NCBI GenBank assembly: GCA_964643575.1
Contig: CAZXTD010000104.1
Location: forward strand, 1-14,529
Length of the DNA stretch: 14,529 nucleotides
From: Glaciecola sp964643575
Lineage (GTDB): Bacteria > Pseudomonadota > Gammaproteobacteria > Enterobacterales > Alteromonadaceae
Direction: 5' to 3'
Both the position numbers and the translations under genes were made by a program. The notes beneath the pieces were generated by a model that had not been told where the DNA came from, made no database searches, and was given only the letters and a program-made list of their open reading frames with translations. Numbering within the stretch: the stretch's first letter is position 1; each line of letters begins with the position of its first letter. Positions 7,546-14,529 of the stretch are shown piece after piece.

Positions 7546-8501
7546 ATAGCGAAGCGGCACACCTTTCGAGCATGCATTGGCAGCATGATCTTTTAAGTTC
7601 TATCGAAGTTGGTATTGTCGTAATTGATAAGAGTTACAGGGTTGAAGTGTGGAATCAGTTTATGGAAAATCACAGTAACCTGCGACCCAGTCAAATTATG
7701 GGAAAACCTTTATTTGAATTTTTTCCTGAAATAGACAAGTCATGGTTTAAACGTAAATGTGAACCTGTCTTCAACATGGGCACGCCTGCTTTCATTATTT
7801 GGGAGCAGCGTCCGAACGTTTTTAAATTTGAAACAAGCCGGCCTATCACTTCTACATCCGATGTGATGTATCAAAATGTGACTATTTTTCCACTTGCATC
7901 AGTTAATGGCAAAACAGAACGCATCTGCATTTTGGTCTACGATATGACAGATCAAGCCGTCGCAAAGCAGAACATTGAAGGCCTCAACCAGCAACTAAAA
8001 GAAGTCAGTCGGGTTGATGGCTTAACTGGATTATTTAATCGTCGTTACTGGCAAGAGCGCTTCGAGCGCGAATATAAAATGGCAGTGCGCAACGAGCCCG
8101 ATATTTGCGCTATCATGCTAGATATAGATCATTTTAAAAAGGTAAATGATACTTATGGCCATCATGCGGGCGATTTGGTTATTCAACGATTAGCTAAGCT
8201 TATTAAACTCGCCACTCGAGAAACTGATATTAGCGGGCGTTATGGTGGCGAAGAATTTACTATTGTCTTGCCAGATACCACCGAAAAAACAGCGTCTGTC
8301 ATGGCCGAACGTTTGCGAGAATTAGTAGAGAAAGACGCAGTCGCTTACGAAAATATTAATATTAAGTTTACGATTAGCATCGGCATTGCACAGTATTCAG
8401 CATCATACAAGCGGTCCAGTCAATGGTTAGAGGATGCGGACAAAGCGCTTTATCAGGCAAAAGAATCGGGCCGCAACAAAGTCGTTAGATTTAAAGGATA
8501 A
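7542..8501 (+). CDS. PAS-GGDEF diguanylate cyclase
   Basis: This 319-residue protein has no signal peptide or membrane segment and should be cytosolic. An N-terminal PAS domain (about 13-137) carries the usual VVIDKSYRVEVWN core, and a short coiled linker (about 138-155) leads to a GGDEF domain (about 156-319). The catalytic signature GGEEF (235-239), the DIDHFKKVND stretch (194-203) and the inhibitory RxxD site (RETD, 226-229, five residues before GGEEF) are all intact, so an active, product-inhibited c-di-GMP synthase is predicted. The PAS ligand cannot be read from sequence. The start overlaps the stop of the receiver-CheC gene by four bases, which points to a joint signalling unit. The methyltransferase gene starts 28 bases downstream and may be co-transcribed. 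Confidence 0.92.
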   Translation: MNSEAAHLSSMHWQHDLLSSIEVGIVVIDKSYRVEVWNQFMENHSNLRPSQIMGKPLFEFFPEIDKSWFKRKCEPVFNMGTPAFIIWEQRPNVFKFETSRPITSTSDVMYQNVTIFPLASVNGKTERICILVYDMTDQAVAKQNIEGLNQQLKEVSRVDGLTGLFNRRYWQERFEREYKMAVRNEPDICAIMLDIDHFKKVNDTYGHHAGDLVIQRLAKLIKLATRETDISGRYGGEEFTIVLPDTTEKTASVMAERLRELVEKDAVAYENINIKFTISIGIAQYSASYKRSSQWLEDADKALYQAKESGRNKVVRFKG

Positions 8502-8513
8502 TTTTGCGCTGGT

Positions 8514-8520
8514 AAAGGAG
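8514..8520 (+). promoter_or_regulatory. Ribosome-binding site of the methyltransferase gene
   Basis: AAAGGAG lies nine bases before ATG 8530. The same frame is open upstream into the GGDEF gene, but this site and the loss of family similarity upstream place the start at 8530. Confidence 0.7.
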
Positions 8521-8529
8521 TGGGAATAT

Positions 8530-9009
8530 ATGGAAAAAACACTTAACAGCCTAGAACTCAAAGTGCCACCGGTTGTCGTTTTTATAGCCGCGTCATTGGG
8601 CGTTTATTTTAGCCCAGATCACTCCAGTTTTTATAAACATGTTTCCGACTACACTCAAATTATTGGCATATCGGTTTTTAGTTTTGGCGTAATTATTGGA
8701 ATATTAGGTGTTTATACATTTAGACAAGATAAAACCACTGTCAACCCAATAGATATCGCTAAAGCAACAAGCTTAGTTACTCGTGGTATTTTCACATATA
8801 CACGCAACCCCATGTATTTGGGATTGTCTTTAGGAATTTTAGGCTTAGGTGTGTTTTTTCAAACCCATTGGTTGGCAATTATGTTTTTTGTGCTCTTATT
8901 TGGCGCTTATATGACACGTTTTCAGATTAAACCTGAAGAACGAATATTAAATGAATTGTTCGGCGATGATTATAAAGCGTATATGCCAAAAACCCGTCGT
9001 TGGTTTTAG
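8530..9009 (+). CDS. Membrane methyltransferase, isoprenylcysteine carboxyl / phospholipid methyltransferase family
   Basis: This 159-residue integral membrane protein has about four hydrophobic segments (13-27, 43-62, 96-110 and 112-128). The family signature is present: a Lys-Thr-Thr-x-NP turn (68-73), then LVTRGIFTYTRNPMYLG (82-98) and a late KPEERIL with FGDDYKAY (134-151). These form the S-adenosylmethionine-binding end of the domain shared by isoprenylcysteine carboxyl methyltransferases and bacterial phospholipid N-methyltransferases. The bacterial substrate is unknown. The gene follows the PAS-GGDEF gene closely and converges on the tRNA-Leu gene. No good terminator is visible in the 34 bases between them, only a short ACATCT/AGATGT dyad. 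Confidence 0.85.
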   Translation: MEKTLNSLELKVPPVVVFIAASLGVYFSPDHSSFYKHVSDYTQIIGISVFSFGVIIGILGVYTFRQDKTTVNPIDIAKATSLVTRGIFTYTRNPMYLGLSLGILGLGVFFQTHWLAIMFFVLLFGAYMTRFQIKPEERILNELFGDDYKAYMPKTRRWF

Positions 9010-9043
9010 ATAAGTTTAGTGAAGATTAATTACATCTAAGATG

Positions 9044-9130
9044 TGGTACCAGAGGCCGGACTTGAACCGGCACAGTATTACTACCGGCGGATTTTGAATC
9101 CGCTGCGTCTACCAATTTCGCCACTCTGGC
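9044..9130 (-). tRNA. tRNA-Leu (anticodon CAA)
   Basis: This 87-base class II tRNA reads UUG codons. Acceptor arms GCCAGAG and CTCTGGT pair with a G1-U72 wobble, and ACCA is encoded. The anticodon stem GCGGA/TCCGC encloses loop TTCAAAA, with the anticodon at 9094-9096. A long variable arm (CGGTA, loop GTAA, TACTG) marks it as leucine. The T arm is GCCGG-TTCAAGT-CCGGC, and the D loop holds GGTAGA. It closely resembles E. coli leuX, but the flanking genes are ordinary chromosomal genes, with no integrase or second copy of the tRNA end in view. Confidence 0.96.
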
Positions 9131-9172
9131 ATAGTGAGTTGTGCTTTTGGTACTTCTTTCGAAGAGGTGTGA

Positions 9173-9200
9173 ATTATAGCTATCTTATGCACGCTATCAA
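9173..9200 (-). promoter_or_regulatory. Sigma-70 promoter of tRNA-Leu
   Basis: On the minus strand TTGATA (9195-9200) and a perfect TATAAT (9173-9178) are separated by 16 bases. Transcription would start near 9165, about 35 bases before the mature 5' end, as is usual for a single tRNA gene. Confidence 0.75.
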
Positions 9201-9327
9201 GTCTTATTTACAGGAATTATAACAAATTCATGAAAAGCGTTAAGAAATTGATTTTTAAAGACTTGATAGATGGTAAAATCTTGTTGAAATTTTAATCATC
9301 TCTTTTAGTTGAGTAAATAACGAACAC

Positions 9328-9831
9328 ATGAATACAGATACTTATCAGCGCGCAGGTTTTTTTAGACGTTTGGCCGCTATGATTTACGATGCGCTTATTG
9401 CCGTTGCAGTAGGCATGTTGTCTGCCCTTATTATTGTCGGTGTTATTACGGCCTTATTAGAAAATGAAGTATTGTCTAAACAGGGTTATGAACACGTAAA
9501 TGAATTAATTCAAGCGTCGTTTGCTTATCAGTTGGTTATTCAGGTTTGGGTTGGGGTCTGGATTGCGGGCTTTTTTTTATGGTTCTGGAAGCATGGTGGG
9601 CAAACCCTTGGCATGCGAGCGTGGCGTTTACGAATTTTCAACCTGAGAGATGACGATAAACCGATTGGTTACGGGCGTTTGATTATCCGTTTAATTACTG
9701 CTTTAGGTGGTTTAGGTACATTATTAGTTATGCTCGACTTTAAAGGCAAGCAGTCTTTCCAAGACCGCCTAGCTGGCACTCAAGTGCTGGTATTGAGTAA
9801 AGAACAAAATCATCATCGAAATTGGCAATAA
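9328..9831 (+). CDS. RDD family membrane protein
   Basis: This 167-residue protein has the RDD domain: an N-terminal GFFRRLAAMIYDALI stretch (10-24) with the conserved Arg and Asp (D21); membrane segments at about 20-43 and 66-88; GGQTLGMRAWRLRI (90-103); a third hydrophobic segment at about 117-137; and the closing FQDRLAGTQV (144-153) with the second conserved Asp. RDD proteins are often proposed to be transporters, but the substrate here is unknown. The gene lies between tRNA-Leu and lptG, as in related genomes where an RDD gene sits beside the LPS-export genes. It converges on lptG with only 12 bases between stop codons. No strong ribosome site precedes the ATG. Confidence 0.87.
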   Translation: MNTDTYQRAGFFRRLAAMIYDALIAVAVGMLSALIIVGVITALLENEVLSKQGYEHVNELIQASFAYQLVIQVWVGVWIAGFFLWFWKHGGQTLGMRAWRLRIFNLRDDDKPIGYGRLIIRLITALGGLGTLLVMLDFKGKQSFQDRLAGTQVLVLSKEQNHHRNWQ

Positions 9832-9843
9832 GCGTGAACTGCG

Positions 9844-10908
9844 TCAGCTTCGTTTTAAGAGAAATACCGCAAAGCCCGCAAACAATAGGCTAGGTAACAA
9901 TGCGCCAATAAAGGGCGGTAGCTGAAAAACTAAAGCGACTTGCCCAAACATCTCATTGCTGATAAAAAAACCAAAACCGGCGAGCACGCCCATTGAGGTA
10001 CGTGCGCCCATTGTTACTGAACGCAACGGTCCAAATATGAAAGACATCGCCATAAGTAACATGACGGCAACAGATACTGGTTGCAATATTTTACGCCACA
10101 ATGCGAGTTCGTAGCGTGCGGCATCTTGACCATTGTTTTGTAAATAAGCGATATACTCTCTTAGGCTCAAAATAGATAAAGCTTCTTCCTTGATTGCAAC
10201 GATGCCAAGTTTATCGGGTGTTATCGAACTTTCCCAAATGAGTTGAGCAACTTGATTATTTTGAATACGCGCTAGCGTGAATACTACTTGTTCGACCTCA
10301 GTTAATAGCCAATATTCTTGTTGAAACTTAGCTTGTCCAGCACTTATCACTTGAGTAAGGTTTAAGTTATCGTCAAACTGATAGATTTTGATATCTTGTA
10401 AGGTGTTTTGATCGACCACTTGGCTTATTGCTACAAAATCGTTGCCGTCTTTTGCCCAAGTAACAGAATCTCCGGTGAGCAGGCTACCCCCAGAAAGCGC
10501 TTGTGTACGAATTTGCACCGCTTTTGCTTCACTTTTTGGCGTTACGAACTCGCCTAATGCCATACTCGCGATGATCACAATCACAACGGATTTCATTGCG
10601 CTCATCGTTATTTTGGCGCGTGACAGGCCAGATGCTTGCATCACAACAAGCTCGCTACTTTGTGCTAATAAACCCATTCCGATTAGACCACCTAACAACG
10701 TAGCCATGGGTATAAACAGCTCGATTTCGCGGGGCAGACTCAGCAACACATACAAAGCAGCCAACGTCATGTCATAATCGCCTTGACCGACGCGGCGCAA
10801 CTGCTCAACAAACTTGATAAGTGCGCTCAAGCCAATTAGCACCGACAAGGTTACCGCAACAGTACTTAATAGTGTCCGAGCAATATATAAATCAATTAGC
10901 TTAAACAT
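9844..10908 (-). CDS. lptG: LPS export system permease LptG
   Basis: This 354-residue inner-membrane subunit pairs with LptF and the ATPase LptB to extract lipopolysaccharide from the inner membrane into the LptC-A-D bridge. It matches E. coli LptG throughout. The first membrane helix contains the LPS-contacting lysine in IKFVEQLRR (K32, equal to E. coli K34). The coupling helix that docks on LptB reads SSELVVMQASGLS (84-96). A periplasmic beta-jellyroll domain covers about 130-250. The C-terminal helices include LSVAVMLLMAMSFIFGPLRS-like sequence (about 278-297) and the closing PPFIGALLPS (331-340). It starts two bases after the lptF stop codon, with GGAGAG inside lptF as ribosome site, so the two are one operon. 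The product is presumably essential. Confidence 0.97.
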   Translation of the reverse strand: MFKLIDLYIARTLLSTVAVTLSVLIGLSALIKFVEQLRRVGQGDYDMTLAALYVLLSLPREIELFIPMATLLGGLIGMGLLAQSSELVVMQASGLSRAKITMSAMKSVVIVIIASMALGEFVTPKSEAKAVQIRTQALSGGSLLTGDSVTWAKDGNDFVAISQVVDQNTLQDIKIYQFDDNLNLTQVISAGQAKFQQEYWLLTEVEQVVFTLARIQNNQVAQLIWESSITPDKLGIVAIKEEALSILSLREYIAYLQNNGQDAARYELALWRKILQPVSVAVMLLMAMSFIFGPLRSVTMGARTSMGVLAGFGFFISNEMFGQVALVFQLPPFIGALLPSLLFAGFAVFLLKRS

Positions 10909-10910
10909 GA

Positions 10911-12044
10911 TTATTGCTCTCCTTGTTTAGCTGTGTCACTAGGCTTATCATCGGGTCGTAAAAAAAGTCGCCTCACAAAAGCGCCGCTTTTTCGGTCTCG
11001 AGCAATTAAGCCCGTACCAACTAATAGCATGACAAGATGCACCCACCACAAGCCAATAAAGCTAGGTAACTTATCGTCTTCCATGACTCGCCGGCTTGCT
11101 AGTAAAAGCAAAAAATAACCCAAGTAAAGTAACAATGCTGGGAACATTTTACCAAAACGCCCTTGCCTTGGGTCTACTGCGCTCAATGGCACAGCAATAA
11201 GAACTAAAAAGGGCAAAGATAATGGAATGGCAATTCGCCATTGAAACTCTGCTTTTGCTTCAATTGTATCCATATCCCATAATTCTAGGGTAGGGACGGC
11301 GTTAAGTTTTTTGCGCTGCTCTTGGCTACTGGCTTCTTCGATAGTGACCGCGTATTCATCAAAGTCTACAATTTGATAGTTATTAGCAACGGTGGTTCCT
11401 TCATATTGACGGCCTTTTTCTAAAACTAGTTGTTGGTCGCCCGCTGCGTTTTGTTCTATTTTGCCTGTGGCAGAATAGATAAGATGAATATCGTTGTCGT
11501 TAGTGCTCGGATTAGCTAAAAAGACTTTTTGCAGGCTTTCGGTTGCTGTGTCGACATCGTGTACAAATATAACGGCGTTGCCTTCACCTGTTTGTTGAAA
11601 ACGCCCCGGAATCACGGCCGCAATACCCGACTTGGCCGCTGCCTCTTCTTGTAGTTGGTATTCTTGTTCCATTGCCAAAGGGGCTAAGTAAAGCGTAACG
11701 GCGCCGGTAACAATCGCTACTAAAACGGCCACAAATAAAGTGACTCGGGTAACATACCACTCACTCACGCCACAAGCGCGTAAAACTGTCATTTCGCTGT
11801 CGACATACATGCGGCCATGGGCAAGCATAACGCCTAAAAATAAACTAATGGGTAAAACTAAAGAAGCAAGTACCGGTGAGTAAAGCATAATAAAACCGAG
11901 TACGAGGTCGGCCGGGACGTTGCCGTCGGTAGCATCGCCTAGTGTTTGCACAAACCTTAAGGTGATAAAAATCGACATTAGGATGAAAAACACCGCTAAC
12001 TGAGATTTAAAGGTTTCGCGCAGTAGATATCGAAAAATTAGCAT
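10911..12044 (-). CDS. lptF: LPS export system permease LptF
   Basis: This 377-residue partner of LptG is in the inner membrane. It has about six membrane helices (near 13-33, 47-74, 99-122, 271-290, 299-317 and 329-348). The periplasmic domain lies between helices 3 and 4 (about 125-265), and the cytoplasmic coupling helix reads DSEMTVLRACGVS (82-94). The family stretch PLSAVDPRQGRFGKM (286-300) is intact. The C-terminal tail (about 350-377) is long, basic then acidic, and carries nothing I recognise. lptF is first in the lptF-lptG operon and divergent from pepA across 361 bases, the same arrangement as in E. coli. No clear ribosome site precedes the ATG. Confidence 0.96.
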   Translation of the reverse strand: MLIFRYLLRETFKSQLAVFFILMSIFITLRFVQTLGDATDGNVPADLVLGFIMLYSPVLASLVLPISLFLGVMLAHGRMYVDSEMTVLRACGVSEWYVTRVTLFVAVLVAIVTGAVTLYLAPLAMEQEYQLQEEAAAKSGIAAVIPGRFQQTGEGNAVIFVHDVDTATESLQKVFLANPSTNDNDIHLIYSATGKIEQNAAGDQQLVLEKGRQYEGTTVANNYQIVDFDEYAVTIEEASSQEQRKKLNAVPTLELWDMDTIEAKAEFQWRIAIPLSLPFLVLIAVPLSAVDPRQGRFGKMFPALLLYLGYFLLLLASRRVMEDDKLPSFIGLWWVHLVMLLVGTGLIARDRKSGAFVRRLFLRPDDKPSDTAKQGEQ

Positions 12045-12189
12045 GAATAATTACAGTCTTTTTCACTTAAATTGCGTTTTTTGATGGTAATCCAGTGTTA
12101 TTTGAGTAAACTTTGTATTTATCGCACTTTTGTCATTGGCGTGTGCTAAATACATACACAATCCGACAAGTTTATCACAATCTTGAAGC

Positions 12190-12209
12190 GCTAAAACCTA
12201 TATTTTAGC
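12190..12209. repeat. Perfect 7-bp inverted repeat in the lptF-pepA gap
   Basis: GCTAAAA (12190-12196) and TTTTAGC (12203-12209) flank CCTATA. The dyad overlaps a possible -10 element for lptF (TAAAAT on the minus strand), so an operator role is possible. There is no following T tract that would make it a clear terminator. Confidence 0.45.
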
Positions 12210-12293
12210 CCACTTTTTGTTCAAGTTGTGACTGACTTTTTGTGTAGTATAGCAGAGCATACTGACGCGCTATTAAAAATTAAGTGAAACCGC

Positions 12294-12322
12294 TTTATAG
12301 CATTTGCCAGCGACTGTATAAA
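12294..12322 (+). promoter_or_regulatory. Candidate pepA promoter
   Basis: TTTATA (12294-12299) and TATAAA (12317-12322) are separated by 17 bases, matching four and five of six consensus positions. The leader to the pepA ATG would be about 77 bases. An alternative lies at 12226-12253. Confidence 0.4.
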
Positions 12323-12405
12323 TGTTAAGCAAACAGCGCACAATGTAAAGATCCACTTAACGACAATAAGTTCAAACTAATCAAGACAAAAAAGTAGAGA
12401 ATATC

Positions 12406-13911
12406 ATGGAATTTGGCGTAAAAAGCGGTAGTCCAGAAAAGCAAAGAAGCGCATGCATTGTTGTAGGCGTGTTTGAGCCACGGCGCTTAACCCCTGTTGC
12501 AGAGCAACTTGACGCAATAAGCGAAGGTTATATTAGCAATCTTATTCGCCGAGGCGACCTAGAAGGTAAAGCCGGGCAAATGCTGCTGCTTCATCATGTG
12601 CCAAACGTATTAAGTGAGCGTGTACTATTAGTGGGTTGTGGTAAAGAGCGCGAGTTAAACGAGCGTCAATACAAACAAATTGTCGCTAAAACGATTCGTA
12701 CCCTTAACGAAACAGGCTCAATGGAAGCGGTCAGCTTTTTAACCGAATTACACGTTAAAGGACGCGATACATACTGGAAAGTGCGCCAAGCGGTAGAAGC
12801 AGCTAACGATTCGGTTTATACCTTTTTGCAACTAAAAACCAAAAAAGGCGAGCCACGCCGCCCGCTTCGTAAAATGGTGTTTAATTTATCAACGCGTAAA
12901 GAGTTATCGGTTGGCGAACGCGCAATCGAGCACGCAGAAGCCATCAGTAAAGGCGTTAAAGTAGCTAAAGACGTTAGCAATATGCCGCCCAACATTTGTA
13001 ATCCGCTATATTTAAACGAACAAGCGGCCGAACTTGTCTCAGGTTACGACTCTTTAAGCCTCGAAACCGTTAACGAAGCCGACATGAAAACCTTGAAAAT
13101 GGAGTCTTATTTAGCCGTTGGTAGAGGCTCTGTTAACGAATCTATGATGAGTATTATCCATCATAAAGGCGCAAATGAAGGCGACGCGCCTGTTGTACTA
13201 GTCGGTAAAGGTCTAACCTTTGACTCGGGCGGTATTTCGATTAAACCTAGCGATTCTATGGACGAAATGAAATACGATATGTGTGGCGCGTCTGCAGTAC
13301 TTGGCGTGATGCATACTGTAGCTGAGTTGAATCTTCCGCTTAATATCATTGGTGTGGTTGCAGGCTGCGAAAATATGCCCGACGCCAATGCGTATCGCCC
13401 GGGTGATATTCTTACCACTATGTCGGGCCAGACTGTAGAAGTATTAAACACTGATGCTGAAGGGCGCCTAGTGCTATGCGATGCATTAACTTACGTTGAG
13501 CGCTATGAGCCTGATGTGGTGCTTGATATTGCAACCTTAACAGGAGCATGTGTAATTGCTCTAGGCAAACATGCAACAGCAGTTTTAAGCCAACATAACC
13601 CTTTGGCTCACGAGATCATTAATGCTTCTGAACAAAGCTCCGACAAAGCATGGCGCATGCCTTTGTGGGATGAGTACCAAGAGCAAATTGAAAGCCCCTT
13701 TGCTGATATGGCTAACCTTGGTGGCCGTCCGGCAGGAACTATTACAGCGGCTTGTTTCTTGTCACGCTTTACTCGCAAGTACAACTGGGCACATTTAGAT
13801 ATTGCAGGAACGGCTTGGGTAAGCGGTGCTAAAAAAGGCGCAACAGGCCGTCCAGTACCGATGCTTGCTCAGTTTTTGATGAACAAAGCAAACGTGGCAT
13901 TTGAAGAATAA
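12406..13911 (+). CDS. pepA: Leucyl aminopeptidase (cytosol aminopeptidase, M17 family)
   Basis: This 501-residue protein matches E. coli PepA (503 residues) along its length. It removes N-terminal residues such as leucine from peptides using two metal ions; in E. coli it is also a DNA-binding accessory protein. The metal ligands and active-site residues are all present: K268 and D273 (GKGLTFDSGG), K280, D291 (KYDMCGA), and D350, E352 and R354 in NTDAEGR. The N-terminal domain (about 1-165) is the part that in E. coli contributes to DNA binding, and it is complete. The start has an AGAGAA stretch before it. holC follows two bases after the stop, so the two form an operon. DNA-binding activity here is inferred only. 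Confidence 0.97.
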   Translation: MEFGVKSGSPEKQRSACIVVGVFEPRRLTPVAEQLDAISEGYISNLIRRGDLEGKAGQMLLLHHVPNVLSERVLLVGCGKERELNERQYKQIVAKTIRTLNETGSMEAVSFLTELHVKGRDTYWKVRQAVEAANDSVYTFLQLKTKKGEPRRPLRKMVFNLSTRKELSVGERAIEHAEAISKGVKVAKDVSNMPPNICNPLYLNEQAAELVSGYDSLSLETVNEADMKTLKMESYLAVGRGSVNESMMSIIHHKGANEGDAPVVLVGKGLTFDSGGISIKPSDSMDEMKYDMCGASAVLGVMHTVAELNLPLNIIGVVAGCENMPDANAYRPGDILTTMSGQTVEVLNTDAEGRLVLCDALTYVERYEPDVVLDIATLTGACVIALGKHATAVLSQHNPLAHEIINASEQSSDKAWRMPLWDEYQEQIESPFADMANLGGRPAGTITAACFLSRFTRKYNWAHLDIAGTAWVSGAKKGATGRPVPMLAQFLMNKANVAFEE

Positions 13912-13913
13912 GT

Positions 13914-14417
13914 ATGGGCGCTTTGGTTACCTTTTATGCTTTGTCTGAAGCTGACACAACACTCGATGCGAAAGACGAAGCCCCAGATTTAGCTGTCCAA
14001 AAGGTGGCTAGCCAAGTTAAACAAGCTGCCGATTTGGTGTCGCAAGCGGCTCAAAAGCGAACAAGAATCACTATTTTGTGCGCAGACCAAGCCCAAGCAG
14101 AAGATATCGATGAATTTATTTGGCAGTATCCACATGATGCCTTTGTGCCACATAACTTACATGGCGAAGGGCCTGCAGCAGGCACACCGGTCGAAATCGT
14201 TTGGTTTTCAGCCTATGTTGCCTTAGCAAGTGCCAATCAAAGATTGCGAAACCGCGCCATGTTAGTAAACTTGTCCGCCGAATTTATTGATGATCATTCG
14301 CAGTTTAAGCACATTATTGATTTTGTACCCACGCAAGAAGCGCAAAAAGAAGCTGCTCGGATGCGTTACAAACAATACAAGCAAGCGGGTTGTCAGCTAG
14401 AATATAAGAGCGCTTAA
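13914..14417 (+). CDS. holC: DNA polymerase III chi subunit
   Basis: This 167-residue protein is the chi subunit of the clamp loader, which links the replicase to single-strand binding protein. It matches E. coli HolC (147 residues). It opens with the strand VTFYALSEAD. The conserved middle reads ADQAQAEDIDEFIW, then FVPHNLHGEGPAAGTPVEI (about 126-147 in E. coli-like order, here 76-94). The late FVPTQEAQKEAARMRYKQYKQAG block (137-159) matches the E. coli FVP...RERYKAYRVAG block. Compared with E. coli it has about 20 extra residues, mostly in a helical stretch near 17-45. It is coupled to pepA by a two-base gap and has no strong ribosome site of its own. Confidence 0.93.
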   Translation: MGALVTFYALSEADTTLDAKDEAPDLAVQKVASQVKQAADLVSQAAQKRTRITILCADQAQAEDIDEFIWQYPHDAFVPHNLHGEGPAAGTPVEIVWFSAYVALASANQRLRNRAMLVNLSAEFIDDHSQFKHIIDFVPTQEAQKEAARMRYKQYKQAGCQLEYKSA

Positions 14418-14450
14418 GCAAAAGTATCATTGCTCGTTAAATAGGCATGG

Positions 14451-14529
14451 GTGCGTAAAAGCCCCATAAAAACTGCAGACAAAGACGCAGTACAATCCTT
14501 TGACGAAGACTTTCCGCTGGTCCTGTTTG
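14451..14529 (+). CDS. Possible start of a further gene, cut by the window edge
   Basis: From GTG 14451 a frame stays open to the end of the window (26 complete codons) and reads V/M-R-K-S-P-I-K-T-A-D-K-D-A-V-Q, then SFDEDFPLVLF. The mixture of charged and hydrophobic residues looks coding, and the other two plus-strand frames are closed. A weak TAGG lies five bases before the GTG. It is not the start of valyl-tRNA synthetase, which follows holC in E. coli. I do not recognise a family. The 33 bases after holC contain no visible terminator, so it may belong to the pepA-holC operon. Confidence 0.4.
   Translation, partial: MRKSPIKTADKDAVQSFDEDFPLVLF

Larger units (their letters stand above)
12045..12405. 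other. Divergent intergenic region between lptF and pepA
   Basis: This 361-base AT-rich stretch has no credible reading frame. It should hold the lptF-lptG promoter (minus) and the pepA-holC promoter (plus). For pepA I see two candidates: TTTATA/TATAAA (12294-12322, 17-base spacer) and TTGTGA/TATAGC (12226-12253, 16-base spacer). For lptF nothing is decisive; the TAAAAT on the minus strand within the dyad at 12190-12209 has only a poor -35 element. No small RNA or riboswitch is recognisable. Confidence 0.6.

Noticed and set aside
8434..8529. A longer start for the methyltransferase inside the GGDEF gene
   Set aside because: The extra 32 residues are basic and unlike the family, while AAAGGAG directly precedes ATG 8530.
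9044..9130. tRNA-Leu as an integration site for a mobile element
   Set aside because: Flanking genes are conserved chromosomal genes, and there is no integrase or repeat of the tRNA 3' end in the window.
10442..10777. Open frame on the plus strand opposite lptG, and similar ones opposite lptF, pepA, the receiver-CheC gene and the oxidoreductase
   Set aside because: Each lies inside a well-recognised gene on the other strand and shows no family features or ribosome site.
1..14529. CRISPR array, insertion sequence, toxin-antitoxin pair or phage-defence locus
   Set aside because: Reading through, I saw no regularly spaced direct repeats, transposase motifs, terminal repeats or defence-type domains.

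Overview
The window looks like ordinary chromosome from a gammaproteobacterium of low to moderate GC, most likely of the Alteromonadales. That placement is inferred from the lptG-lptF / pepA-holC order, the E. coli-like sequences of PepA, HolC and LptG, a DUF3010 protein, and two GGDEF proteins in a short span. No phage, transposon, CRISPR array or toxin-antitoxin locus is visible.

Left part (1-4064), all on the minus strand: an exported TPR protein, a DUF3010 protein, a membrane diguanylate cyclase with a periplasmic TPR domain, and a 67-residue charged helical protein of unknown role. The gap at 1169-1333 holds several inverted repeats. The first bases look like the right half of a terminator belonging to a gene to the left.

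Middle (4275-9009), plus strand: a cysteine-rich DUF2797 protein followed 25 bases later by an Old Yellow Enzyme-type flavin oxidoreductase. Next come a receiver-CheC fusion and a PAS-GGDEF diguanylate cyclase that overlap by four bases, and then a small membrane methyltransferase of the isoprenylcysteine/phospholipid methyltransferase type. The receiver-CheC / PAS-GGDEF pair is the most interesting unit. It appears to join phosphoryl signalling, with a CheC-like aspartyl-phosphatase module, to c-di-GMP synthesis.

Right part (9044-14529), conserved housekeeping genes: tRNA-Leu(CAA) on the minus strand with a good promoter; an RDD-family membrane protein; lptG and lptF (minus strand), the LPS-export permease pair; and, divergent from them, pepA (leucyl aminopeptidase) with holC (DNA polymerase III chi) two bases downstream. 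The 361-base lptF-pepA gap carries candidate promoters and a perfect 7-bp inverted repeat. The window ends in a short reading frame that is open to the edge and is not the start of valS, which follows holC in E. coli.

I found no clearly new system. The best leads are the receiver-CheC / PAS-GGDEF pair, the DUF2797-oxidoreductase pair, and the inverted-repeat clusters between genes.
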